From: CAIQPS01 sp963783835
GTDB lineage: Bacteria > Actinomycetota > Thermoleophilia > RBG-16-64-13
DNA length: 64,000 bases
NCBI GenBank assembly: GCA_963783835.1
Contig: CAWAOX010000020.1
Span: forward strand, 28,135-92,134
Reading direction: 5' to 3'
Shown here: piece after piece, positions 51,840 through 64,000 of the stretch
Numbering within the stretch: position 1 is the stretch's first letter
How the letters are laid out: each line of letters opens with the position of its first letter
Notes under the pieces: generated by a model
Seen by the model: the letters and a program-made list of their open reading frames with translations, nothing else
What the model was told of the DNA's origin: nothing
The model's database searches: none
Translations under genes and position numbers: made by a program

Positions 51840-52415
51840 GTGCAAAATGACGGAGACTCCGGCGCCGCGTTTCCTGGGGGCAGCGTGCTGGGTGCGGAGT
51901 TCTTTGCCCGGTCCTCGGACGTTGTGGCCCGGGATCTGATCGGCAAGATCCTGTGGTCGCCACGGCGCGGCGGGGGCAGACTCACTGAAGTCGAGGCGTA
52001 CTTACCTGTTGAGGACCCCGCCTCGCATTCCGCGCCGGGACCGACGAAACGCAACGCCGCTATGTTCGGACCACCCGGTACGATCTACGTCTTCCTCAGC
52101 TACGGTGTGCACTACCTGCTCAACATCGTATGCGACCGCCGAGAGATAGGGTCAGCGGTGCTCATACGGGCCTTTGAGCCCGTCTGTGGGCCGGGCCGCG
52201 TGGGAAAGGCTCTGGGTGTCCAGCCTGCCTTGAACGGTCTTGCACTCGGAGAGGCCTCCGGCCTGTTCGTAGTCGACGATGGTGCGAGGCCGAACGTGGG
52301 CGTCACGACGAGAATCGGCATCTCGCGAGGCGACACGCTCCCGCTCCGCTATTATTCGCTCGACAGCAGGTATGTGACCAGACGGTCGGCGACAAGAGGA
52401 GGACCGTGCTCATGA
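51840..52415 (+). CDS. 3-methyladenine DNA glycosylase (AAG/MPG type)
   Basis: Base-excision repair of alkylated purines. A 191-residue protein: FFARSSDVVARDLIGKIL, RLTEVEAYLPVEDPASHS (catalytic Glu region), TKRNAAMFGPPGTIYVFLSY, GVHYLLNIVC and SAVLIRAFEP. GTG 51840 follows argH by 14 bases, so it is probably read from the arg operon. It overlaps the next gene by ATGA. Confidence 0.93.
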   Translation: MQNDGDSGAAFPGGSVLGAEFFARSSDVVARDLIGKILWSPRRGGGRLTEVEAYLPVEDPASHSAPGPTKRNAAMFGPPGTIYVFLSYGVHYLLNIVCDRREIGSAVLIRAFEPVCGPGRVGKALGVQPALNGLALGEASGLFVVDDGARPNVGVTTRIGISRGDTLPLRYYSLDSRYVTRRSATRGGPCS

Positions 52416-53368
52416 GGCTCAAGGACATGTACGAGGCGGCGTTCCATGCCGGCATGGCTGCGGACCCTCGAGGCGAAGAGGGCGTCGGTCGGGTACTCGC
52501 CCAGGCGCGCGAGGCGTTCGAAGAACTGCCCGAGGCCAAGCGCTGGGAGTTCGACCAGGAGCGCCTGGTCAATCCCTATGTGGATACCCGCATACTCCAC
52601 GGGGACCCGGAGACCGAGGTTTCGTGCATCCTCGTTGGTATCGACCTAGAGGTAGGCGAGGTGCTGCTTGTCGATCGGTTGCGGGAAAGGGGACGTCCGA
52701 TCGATCTCATGTTCGCTCACCATCCAGAAGGCCGCGCGCTGGCCCGCCTCGACGAGGTGATGGGTGTCCAGGCCGACGTGTGGCGCAAGTTCGGCGTGTC
52801 GGTCGCCTATGGCGACGCGGTCATGAGCGACCGTATGGCCGAGATCATGCGCGCTCTTCATCCCCGCAACAACGAGCGGACGGTGCAAGCCGCGCGCCTC
52901 CTCGGCATCCCGTATATGTGCTGTCACACGCCTGCCGACAACAATGTCAACGCCTTTCTGCAGGCCCGCTGTGACGATCTGGGCATGGACGGGACGGTCG
53001 ACGAACTGCTCGACATGTTGAAGGCCATCCCCGAGTACCGGCAAGCGGTGTTCGAGGGGATGGGCCCCACCATGTTCCAGGGTAGCGCCAAGCGTCGCAC
53101 GGGCAAGATCATGGTGGACATGACCGGGGGCACATCGGGCCCGGTGGATTCCCTCAGCAAATTGGCGGCGGCCGGTGTCGGCACCATCGTCGGGATGCAC
53201 ATGGGGGAGGACCACCGCAAACGCGCCAAAGAGGAGAACATGTCGGTGGTCGTGGCCGGCCATGTGTCCTCCGATTCCCTGGGGATGAACCTGATCATCG
53301 ATCAGTACGAACGTCAGGGAGTGGAGGTCGTAGCCTGCTCCGGCTTCACCCGCGTGAGCCGGGTGTAA
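52412..53368 (+). CDS. Nif3-superfamily (NGG1p-interacting factor) protein
   Basis: A 318-residue protein. VLVGIDLEVGEVLLVDRLR and DLMFAHHPEGRALARL resemble the metal-binding N-terminal half of Nif3-like proteins. CCHTPADNNVNAFLQARCDD and a C-terminal GMHMGEDHRKRAKEENMSVV with GHVSSDSLGMNLII would complete a dinuclear metal site. It lacks the AHPYEEP motif of the Nif3-RNase H protein at 33.2 kb, so it is a different subfamily. ATG 52412 overlaps the glycosylase stop. Function unknown. Confidence 0.8.
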   Translation: MRLKDMYEAAFHAGMAADPRGEEGVGRVLAQAREAFEELPEAKRWEFDQERLVNPYVDTRILHGDPETEVSCILVGIDLEVGEVLLVDRLRERGRPIDLMFAHHPEGRALARLDEVMGVQADVWRKFGVSVAYGDAVMSDRMAEIMRALHPRNNERTVQAARLLGIPYMCCHTPADNNVNAFLQARCDDLGMDGTVDELLDMLKAIPEYRQAVFEGMGPTMFQGSAKRRTGKIMVDMTGGTSGPVDSLSKLAAAGVGTIVGMHMGEDHRKRAKEENMSVVVAGHVSSDSLGMNLIIDQYERQGVEVVACSGFTRVSRV

Positions 53369-53381
53369 GAGGCTGCCAGGA

Positions 53382-55841
53382 CTACGTCGAAGGTGGCGTT
53401 TCCGGGCCGGCGCTCACCACCAGGCGCACCGTCGAGCCCTTTGCCAGCACGGTCCCGGCGCTCGGGTCTTGCGAAAGCACGGTCCCGGCCGGAGCGTCGG
53501 CCGGCTGCTGAGTGATCTCCGCGGAGAGACCCGCTCCCGCGAGCGCAGCCTGTGCCTGATCGAGCGGGAGGTCCACAAGCGCGGGGACGGTGGTCGCCTG
53601 GCCCGCGGAGACGCGTAGCACGACCTCGCTGCCTTGAAGTATCGGCTTGCCCGCAGGCGAGTCCTGCTTCACCACTATGCCCGCGGGCTCCAACGATGCG
53701 GTGTCCTGGACGGTCCTGATCTTGAGATTGGCCTCGCCGAGCAGCCGCTTGGCCTTCGTGATGGACATGCCGACGACGTTGGGCATGAAGACTGCCTTCG
53801 GCACGTGGATGCCGCATGCATCCGATGGCACTTTGTCGGAGCGGAACAGCATCTTCACGATGGAGGGGCACAGCTCGGTAGGCGGCAGATGCGATTCGCT
53901 GCAGACTTCGACTGTGACCCATCGGTCCGCGTATGAAGCGGAGAAGTCCGAGGCGGGGGTCGTGGCGAGCGCGCTCCTCATGAAGCGGGCCCAGATCTCG
54001 GCCGGGAGGGTGCCGCCGGTGACAGCCGCGCCATGCACGTCCCCCATCGGACGCTCCTCGTCCGGATAGCCGACCCAGACGGCCGCCACGAGATCGGGGG
54101 TGTAGCCTACGAACCAGGCGTCCCGGTTGTCTTCCGTCGTACCAGTCTTGCCGGCGGCCGGCCGTCCGATGTCGGCGGCGCGCCCGGTCCCATCCGTTAT
54201 CACCCCTTGGAGGCAGGTAGTGGCGAGCGCGGCGATCCCGGGGTCCATGACCCGCGTACGAACGGCGCCGTTCTCGTCGAGGACGCGCCCGTCGGCATCG
54301 GTGACTTTGACGATGCTCACCGGGAAGCCGGCCTTCGAGGGGTCGAACGCCACCCGCGCCGAAAGGCGCTCCCCGCCATCCGCGAGAGTCGCGTAGGCCA
54401 TCGCCATCTCGATGGGGGAGACTCCGCCGGTGAGGCCGCCCAGAGCGATGGCCGGCCCGGGGGACTCCCCGAGAGGGGTGGTGATACCCATATCGGCCGC
54501 CGTCTTGGCCACGTTGCCGGCGCCCACCTCCATGACCAAACGGGCAAAGGCGCCGTTCGAGGAGTCGGCCGTGGCCTCGGTCAAGGCCACGCTGCCCTCG
54601 TCCGTAGACGACACTTCCCACGGTCCCCCGGGTAGATCGACGGTGATGGGACCGGAATCGTAGGTGGCCTCGGGGCTGATGCCCTTCTCGAGCGCTGTGA
54701 CCAGTACGAAGGGCTTGAAGGCCGAGCCGGGCCGCCGCTTACCCTGGGTAGCCAGGTTGAACTGCAGCTTGGAGAAGTCCGACCCGCCCACCATCGCCAC
54801 CATGCGGCCTGTGCGCACATCGATGGCCACGAGTGCGGCCGAAGGGTCGCCGGGCTGGTCGAGGACGCTCTTGATCGCGTCCTCGGCGGCCTGCTGCATG
54901 CCGAGGTCGAGGCTCGTGTAGACCCGCAGCCCCCCGCCGAGAACGGTCGACGAACCGTAGCGGGCCACGAGTTGCTCCCGTACCAGTTCCACCCAGTAAG
55001 GCGCTTTGACCCCTGCGTCGATGCCCGTGTCTGAGAGATGCAGCGAGGCTGCCAGCGCCTCCTGCAGCTGCTGGCTGCTGATGTAGCGTTGCTGGTACAT
55101 CTTGTTGAGCACCAGGTCGCGCCGTGCGATCGCGGCCTCTGGATCGCGGCGGGGAGAATACGCCGAGGGCGCTTTGGGAAGACCGGCGAGAAGCGCGGCC
55201 TGCGCCAGGGAGAGGTCCTTGGCGTCGACGCCGAAATAAGAGCGGGCCGCCGCCTGGATGCCGTAGGCACCCGAGCCGAAGTAGATGACGTTGAGATACT
55301 CGTTGAGGATCTTCTCTTTGGACCATCTGCTCTCCAACCGGTACGCCAACGTTGCCTCGCGCACTTTGCGATCCAGGGTCTGTTCGTCGGTCATGAAGGC
55401 GTTCTTGATGAGCTGTTGAGTGATGGTCGATCCGCCCTGGACGATCTCCCGGTGCCGCAGATTCGCCCAGGCGGCCCGCAGAATGGCCACGAAATCGACG
55501 CCCTTGTGGTCGTAGAACCGTGAATCCTCTATCGCCACGATCGCATCCCGCATCATCTGCGGGATCTGGTCGCCGGACAGGACATCGCGGTTCTCGAGGC
55601 CGTGCAGTTCGGCCAGGAGGACCGGCGTCGGCGAGACGTCGTAGATCTTGGTCGTCTGCGGCGAGGCGATCCGATCGCCAAGCTCGAGAGCCGGCAGCGT
55701 GCGTGCGACAGCAACATACGCTCCGGCGGACAGAGAGAGAAGTGCGGCGACGACCAGCAGGAGGGCAAGAAGAGCGAGCTTAAGCGCCCGGCGACCCCGC
55801 CGGACTCCGCGTGGTCGGCTGGCCACTGTGTCCCTCCCCAT
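53382..55841 (-). CDS. Class A penicillin-binding protein with PASTA domains
   Basis: A bifunctional peptidoglycan glycosyltransferase/transpeptidase of 819 residues. One N-terminal membrane anchor (LALLALLLVVAALLSLSAGA). GT51 domain with IVAIEDSRFYDHKGVDF, GGSTITQQLIKNAF and RKVREATLAYRLE. Transpeptidase with SxxK in RPGSAFKPFVL, SxN in DSSNGAF and KTG in AGKTGTTEDNRDAWFVGY. About two C-terminal PASTA domains (MPNVVGMSITKAKRLL and VPALVDLPLDQAQAALAGAG) follow. PASTA domains on class A PBPs are typical of Actinobacteria and Firmicutes. The start at 55841 has only a weak ribosome site; GTG 55826 is possible. Confidence 0.94.
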   Translation of the reverse strand: MGRDTVASRPRGVRRGRRALKLALLALLLVVAALLSLSAGAYVAVARTLPALELGDRIASPQTTKIYDVSPTPVLLAELHGLENRDVLSGDQIPQMMRDAIVAIEDSRFYDHKGVDFVAILRAAWANLRHREIVQGGSTITQQLIKNAFMTDEQTLDRKVREATLAYRLESRWSKEKILNEYLNVIYFGSGAYGIQAAARSYFGVDAKDLSLAQAALLAGLPKAPSAYSPRRDPEAAIARRDLVLNKMYQQRYISSQQLQEALAASLHLSDTGIDAGVKAPYWVELVREQLVARYGSSTVLGGGLRVYTSLDLGMQQAAEDAIKSVLDQPGDPSAALVAIDVRTGRMVAMVGGSDFSKLQFNLATQGKRRPGSAFKPFVLVTALEKGISPEATYDSGPITVDLPGGPWEVSSTDEGSVALTEATADSSNGAFARLVMEVGAGNVAKTAADMGITTPLGESPGPAIALGGLTGGVSPIEMAMAYATLADGGERLSARVAFDPSKAGFPVSIVKVTDADGRVLDENGAVRTRVMDPGIAALATTCLQGVITDGTGRAADIGRPAAGKTGTTEDNRDAWFVGYTPDLVAAVWVGYPDEERPMGDVHGAAVTGGTLPAEIWARFMRSALATTPASDFSASYADRWVTVEVCSESHLPPTELCPSIVKMLFRSDKVPSDACGIHVPKAVFMPNVVGMSITKAKRLLGEANLKIRTVQDTASLEPAGIVVKQDSPAGKPILQGSEVVLRVSAGQATTVPALVDLPLDQAQAALAGAGLSAEITQQPADAPAGTVLSQDPSAGTVLAKGSTVRLVVSAGPETPPST

Positions 55842-55905
55842 CGTGCCCTGATGTTACACCAGAGCCGTCATCACCATGATATTCTCCCGGCCGGGAGGTA
55901 TTTTG

Positions 55906-57181
55906 ATGGACAGCGTGCAAGGGTCGGCCCCGATTCCCGCGGCCCCGGCGGGGGTCCCCGCCGACTTACTCGAGGAATACCAGCAGTTGCTGCTTGGCAG
56001 CGTGGATGTGCTGCCGGCGGACATGCTGCTGCGTCAGCTTATCCAGGCCCGGGTCCGAGGGACGGCCGCTACGGGTCAAGTTGGGAGTCGACCCGACGGC
56101 CCCTGACATCCACCTGGGACACACCGTGGTCCTTCGCAAGCTGCGGCAGTTTCAGGATCTCGGCCATAAGGCGGTACTCATCATCGGCGACTACACCGGC
56201 AAGGTGGGCGACCCTTCGGGCAGGTCCAAGTCGCGTCCCCGGCTGAGCGACAAAGAGCTAGAAGAGAACGCCCGGACCTACGTCGACCAGGCCGGCAAGG
56301 TGCTGGACATGGACAGGGTCGAATTGACCCGTAACGGCGATTGGCTGGGTCCACTCCGCATGGACGAGGTGCTGCGGTTGACGGCTACGGTCACTGTGGC
56401 ACGGATGCTTGAGCGCGACGATTTCTCCAATCGGTATGCGGCCAACGAACCCATCTCCATGCTCGAGTTCATGTACCCGCTGCTGCAGGGCTACGACAGC
56501 GTGGCCGTTAGGGCCGACATCGAGCTGGGGGGCACCGATCAGAAGTTCAATCTTCTGATGGGCAGGACGATCATGGAGGCGTACGGGCTTCCGCCTCAGA
56601 GCATCCTGACCGTCCCGCTGCTGGTCGGTACCGACGGCGAGCAGAAGATGTCCAAATCCTATGGCAACTACGTGGGCGTCAACGATTGCCCCGCGGACAT
56701 GTTCGGCAAGTTGATGTCGATCCCCGACGAGCTCATGGTTCCCTATATGAGTCTGGTGACCGGTGCCACTGTTCGCGAGGTCGAGGTTTTCCAGAAGGGA
56801 CTGGCCGATGGCGGCTACCACCCGGCCCAGGCCAAGCGGGATCTGGCGGAGCGAGTCGTCAGCCTTTATCACGGCTCCGAAGCGGCTTCGGCCGCCCGCT
56901 CCGGGTTCGACCGCGTGTTCAAGGAAAAAGAGCGGCCGAAGGACATCCCGGAGACGCCGCTCCCTGCCGGTGCTCTGCGGGACGGGCGGGTGTGGCTGCC
57001 CCGGCTGCTCACCGAGACGGGTCTAGTCTCCTCCAATGGCGAGGCCCGCCGGCTGATCGAGCAGGGCGGGGTCCGAGTGGACGACAAGGTGGTAAGCGAC
57101 CCGGGCGCGGAGTTCGAGCCGGCGGCGCTGGTAGGAGTAGTACTGCAGGTGGGCAAGCGGAAGTTCCTGCGCCTTCGATAG
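55906..57181 (+). CDS. tyrS: Tyrosyl-tRNA synthetase, interrupted by a +1 frameshift near its start
   Basis: ATG 55906, after GGGAGG, encodes an N-terminal helix region to LLRQLIQAR. The protein then continues in the next frame with SEGRPLRVKLGVDPTAPDIH and HLGHTVVLRKLRQF (class I HIGH region), GTDQKFNLLMGR, and EQKMSKSYGNY (KMSKS). It ends with an S4-type domain (GEARRLIEQGGVRVDDKVV). One extra G in CCCGGGTCC at about 56050-56053 explains the break. Joined length is about 424 residues, normal for bacterial TyrRS. As the gene should be essential, the break is probably a sequence error or tolerated by +1 shifting unless another tyrS exists. Confidence 0.92.
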
Positions 57182-57203
57182 GAGCCTGACCTCTTCCGGG
57201 GAC

Positions 57204-57944
57204 ATGAACCATGTCGATGAGGAGATCGGTCCCGGCGCTGCTGTGCCTGGCCGCCATTCCCGTGTTTCTCCTCGCGCGAGGCGTGCTGCGCAATCCGTGT
57301 GGCTGGTTCTGTTGCCCGCCCTCGCTTTCCTCCTCAACCCGGCCCTAGGGGATCGTGCTTCCGACAGTGGTCTTCAACCTCTTGTCGACGTTCTCGTATC
57401 AGACGAATCTCCGGTATCCACTACACCAGCATGATAATCCCCGTGTTTGCCTTGGCTGCGATGCTGTACATACAACGCGTAAAGGCCCTTGGGACGCGGT
57501 GCGCGCGCTCTGGCGATCCTCTTTGCCGCCCTCTTCTGCTCTTATGCGTGGGGTCCGGCGGAATGGTTACCACAAGTCGCCAGCAAGTACGATCCCAAGA
57601 GCGTGCAGGCACTGGCCGTCGCCGAAGCGGTGGCCCTGATGCCCGGTGACGCGGTCGTTGCGTCTCGGTCGCGCATGAGCACGCATCTGACGCACCGAGA
57701 CAAGGTCTACGAGTTCCCGACGCCTTTCTATGCCACCTACTGGGGGGATGACTCGCTGCGGGGACAACGGCTCGCAGTGGCCGATGAGGTGGAGTACGTT
57801 CTTCAGACACCCGAACGCCTCACCGGGCCGGGTGCGGAGGTGTTCGCCAGACTGAAGGCGGAGGAGGGCTTCCGGCAGGTGTTCTCAAAGGAGGGCGTCG
57901 TCCTGGTGCAGAAGATGGCGCCCGCCTCGCCCGAGTCCGACTAA
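57204..57944 (+). pseudogene. Remnant of DUF2079 membrane protein
   Basis: Pieces of one protein lie in successive frames: VWLVLLPALAFLLNPAL (~57295-57345), LPTVVFNLLSTFSYQTNLRY (~57358-57417), HYTSMIIPVFALAAMLYIQ (~57421-57477) and RGARALAILFAALFCSYAW (~57492-57550). The last frame continues to 57944, through GDAVVASRSRMSTHLTHRDK and VYEFPTPFYATYWGD. This order fits the C-terminal part of DUF2079 membrane proteins (family about 450-500 residues). The N-terminal half is missing and at least three frame changes are needed, so I treat it as decayed. Confidence 0.65.
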
Positions 57945-58020
57945 GGTCCTAGAGCGACCGCATGTGCTCCTGCTATCGTCCAGCCCAGCGGTAATGAGAG
58001 GGTACGTCGAAGGAGACAAG

Positions 58021-58702
58021 ATGACAGCACATCATGCACGCCGGAGGTCTCTGGTTGTCGGGCTGCCGGCCGTCGTCGCGCTCGTGGTATCACTGCTTCT
58101 GCGGCGGCTGCGGGCAGGGTCCTTCGTTCGGGGGTACCGCCTCTTCTGAGGTGGGGAACTCGGGCCCGGCCGTCACCGGCGCCTCGGAGGCCACCACTTC
58201 CAGCCTCCCATCGCCGCCCACCTCAGACGTTGTCCCCTCGGCCGGGCCCCAGGATGTCGACGCGCTCTTCAGCGAATTGGCTGCCGCCTGCCAACCCATG
58301 ACTGTCTTCGCGCCCACGGTCCTTCCCCAGGGCGCTGCGCTCGCCGACCGCTGGTATCCGGTGCTCGAGTCGCAGGACCCGGGCTCGTACGAGGGCCCGC
58401 CTGCCGGCAATCCTCAGGTGCTCGGGACGGGGGCCGAGTCGGAGATGCAGGTCATTTTCCAGGTCCGCGACGACTGGCTGGCGATCCTGGAGAACTTCCG
58501 TGGCGATCTGGGAGACGTGACGGGGACGTCCGTCGGCTCGGTAGCCGGCAATGCAGCGACCCTGTACGAGGTCAACGGGGGAGAACTGGTCCAGTGGAGC
58601 CAGGACGGCCTATGGTACGGGGTCTTCGGGCGGGGGGTCGGCCGGGACGATATAGTCACCACTGCCCTGGGAATGCAGCCGGTATTGGTGGATGCCCGCT
58701 GA
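58021..58702 (+). CDS. Probable lipoprotein, frameshifted at the lipobox
   Basis: ATG 58021 starts a signal peptide in one frame (RRRSLVVGLPAVVALVVSLL). Reading then passes to the next frame, giving LLGGCGQGPSFGG, a good lipobox with Cys near residue 28, if one extra base at CTGCGGCGG (about 58099-58104) is removed. The mature part is Ser/Thr/Pro-rich, then a compact domain with ALFSELAAACQPMTVFAPT, DRWYPVLESQDPGSY and VNGGELVQWSQDGLWYGVFG. No family recognised. Length about 226 joined. It ends just before the rrn promoters. Confidence 0.6.
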
Positions 58703-58721
58703 TTCTGCGGGTTCTCGCCTA

Positions 58722-58750
58722 TTGACAGGGACGCAGCGAACGGCTAAACT
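58722..58750 (+). promoter_or_regulatory. rrn promoter P1
   Basis: TTGACA (58722-58727), 17-base spacer, TAAACT (58745-58750): near-consensus. Transcripts meet a terminator at 58842-58875. Confidence 0.85.
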
Positions 58751-58756
58751 CTCCCT

Positions 58757-58875
58757 CCACGATGAAACACGATCTCCTCGACAGCATGAGCGAACGGGTG
58801 AGGGCGCGCGGATAGGCGAATAGCATAGCCGCCGTTCTCAAAGCCGCCCGTGCGAAGCGAGGCGGCTGTTTTTTT
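58757..58875 (+). ncRNA. Short terminated transcript between rrn promoters
   Basis: Transcription from P1 should give an RNA of about 120 nt ending at the T tract at 58869-58875. It holds a 17-codon open frame, ATG 58762 to TAG 58813-58815 (MKHDLLDSMSERVRARG), beginning about five bases from the predicted 5' end and without a ribosome site. It may be an attenuated rrn leader, a small RNA or a leader peptide. Confidence 0.5.
58842..58875 (+). terminator. Intrinsic terminator between P1 and P2
   Basis: AGCCGCC (58842-58848) pairs with GGCGGCT (58861-58867), followed by G and seven Ts. Confidence 0.88.
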
Positions 58876-58944
58876 GTGGGGGACCGGGTTTGCCGGTTGG
58901 CAAAATAGGGAAGAAAAAGAATTCCCACCGGGGGGATTTGGCGG

Positions 58945-58973
58945 TTGACGCCGGTCCCGGGTGGTGCTAATCT
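58945..58973 (+). promoter_or_regulatory. rrn promoter P2
   Basis: TTGACG (58945-58950), 17-base spacer, TAATCT (58968-58973). It lies after the terminator and about 230 bases before 16S, so it is likely the main rrn promoter. An A-rich stretch (AAAATAGGGAAGAAAAAGAA) upstream could act as an UP-like element. Confidence 0.8.
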
Positions 58974-58989
58974 TCCCGGCCGCGCCTAA

Positions 58990-59021
58990 GAGCGCAGTGG
59001 TCTTTGAAAACTGAACAGCAT
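58990..59021 (+). other. boxA-like antitermination site and 5' strand of 16S processing stem
   Basis: GGTCTTTGAAAACTGAACAG (from 58999) is boxA-like. With GAGCGC at 58990-58995 it is complementary to 60875-60903 in the 16S-23S spacer (ATGCTGTTCAGTTTTGAAAG then ACCGCGCTC), with one mismatch over 23 bases. This gives a long stem enclosing 16S, a likely RNase III substrate. Confidence 0.8.
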
Positions 59022-59205
59022 TGTCGGATCGGATTTCTATGAAGTCCGGTCTGCCAGCAACGAATCATGCAAGGACGTCGCTTTCTAGTGGAGCGATGTT
59101 TCTTGCCCCCGTCCACAACCGGATACCTACCGGTTGTGTGACAACTTTTGAGAGCTAATTCAGCTCTTCCTAAAGTCAGATCCGGACGAAAGTCCGATCG
59201 CAATA

Positions 59206-63994
<4,789 letters not shown>

Positions 63995-64000
63995 ATACAT

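Noticed and set aside
52406..52411. GTG 52406 as start of the second Nif3-like gene
   Set aside because: ATG 52412 gives the usual ATGA overlap with the glycosylase stop, as in other gene pairs here.

Overview
The window is high-GC bacterial chromosome, densely packed with overlapping genes. It carries a LexA box of the Gram-positive/actinobacterial GAAC-N4-GTTC type, a PASTA-domain penicillin-binding protein, several GTG and TTG starts and short-leader mRNAs. This suggests a deep-branching member of the Actinomycetota or a relative, probably anaerobic or microaerophilic (NuoEFG/Fdh-type flavin-iron-sulfur module, Fe-type superoxide dismutase). The lineage is an inference. The rRNA operon at the right end would settle it by a 16S search.

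Layout. 1-8.2 kb: end of a cyclic-2,3-diphosphoglycerate-synthetase-like GTPase, sodB, an MFS transporter, murI-rph-rdgB-metallopeptidase operon, an XRE regulator, larC-lipA. 8.3-13.4 kb: a three-gene NADH-linked iron-sulfur/flavin/molybdopterin-fold complex whose large subunit lacks the catalytic Cys/Sec of formate dehydrogenases. 13.4-16.1 kb: Lon-type protease and tRNA-Leu. 16.1-19.6 kb: accessory locus with a possible c-di-GMP-like leader RNA, an ECF sigma factor, a membrane protein with six 48-bp acidic repeats, another acidic exported protein and a Thr-rich membrane protein. 19.7-26.1 kb: lexA with a textbook SOS promoter, tRNA-Asn, phosphomannomutase, nadE, metX-metW, tRNA with CAT anticodon. 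26.1-32.4 kb: a second accessory region of small exported or membrane proteins, a degenerate GGDEF protein, a secreted metallophosphoesterase, repeated palindromic elements and two homologous 5' leaders with covarying hairpins. 32.5-37.6 kb: NTF2-like protein, a Nif3-RNase H fusion, tRNA-Gly, tRNA-Cys, XdhC-family protein, DUF4177-like protein, tRNA-Val. 37.8-45.4 kb: thrS, infC-rpmI-rplT with attenuator-like leader, an RNA methyltransferase, pheST. 45.5-53.4 kb: argCJBRGH operon behind an ArgR-type operator, then mpg and a second Nif3-like gene. 53.4-58.7 kb: PBP1A, tyrS, a decayed DUF2079 gene, a lipoprotein. 58.7-64.0 kb: tandem rrn promoters with a short terminated transcript between them, then 16S and 23S rRNA.

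A recurring feature is single-base frame breaks in genes that otherwise look intact: rdgB, the acidic protein at 18.0 kb, the metallophosphoesterase, nif3-rnhA, tyrS, the 58.0 kb lipoprotein and possibly the gene at 36.3 kb. Each is explained by one extra base (two in the acidic gene) and none needs a deletion. Insertion-biased assembly error is the simplest explanation; +1 frameshifting is the alternative to exclude. The most promising new biology is in the two accessory regions: paired leader RNAs, the GEMM-like leader before the sigma factor, and the dispersed CCGGCCGG elements, close to a degenerate c-di-GMP-type protein.
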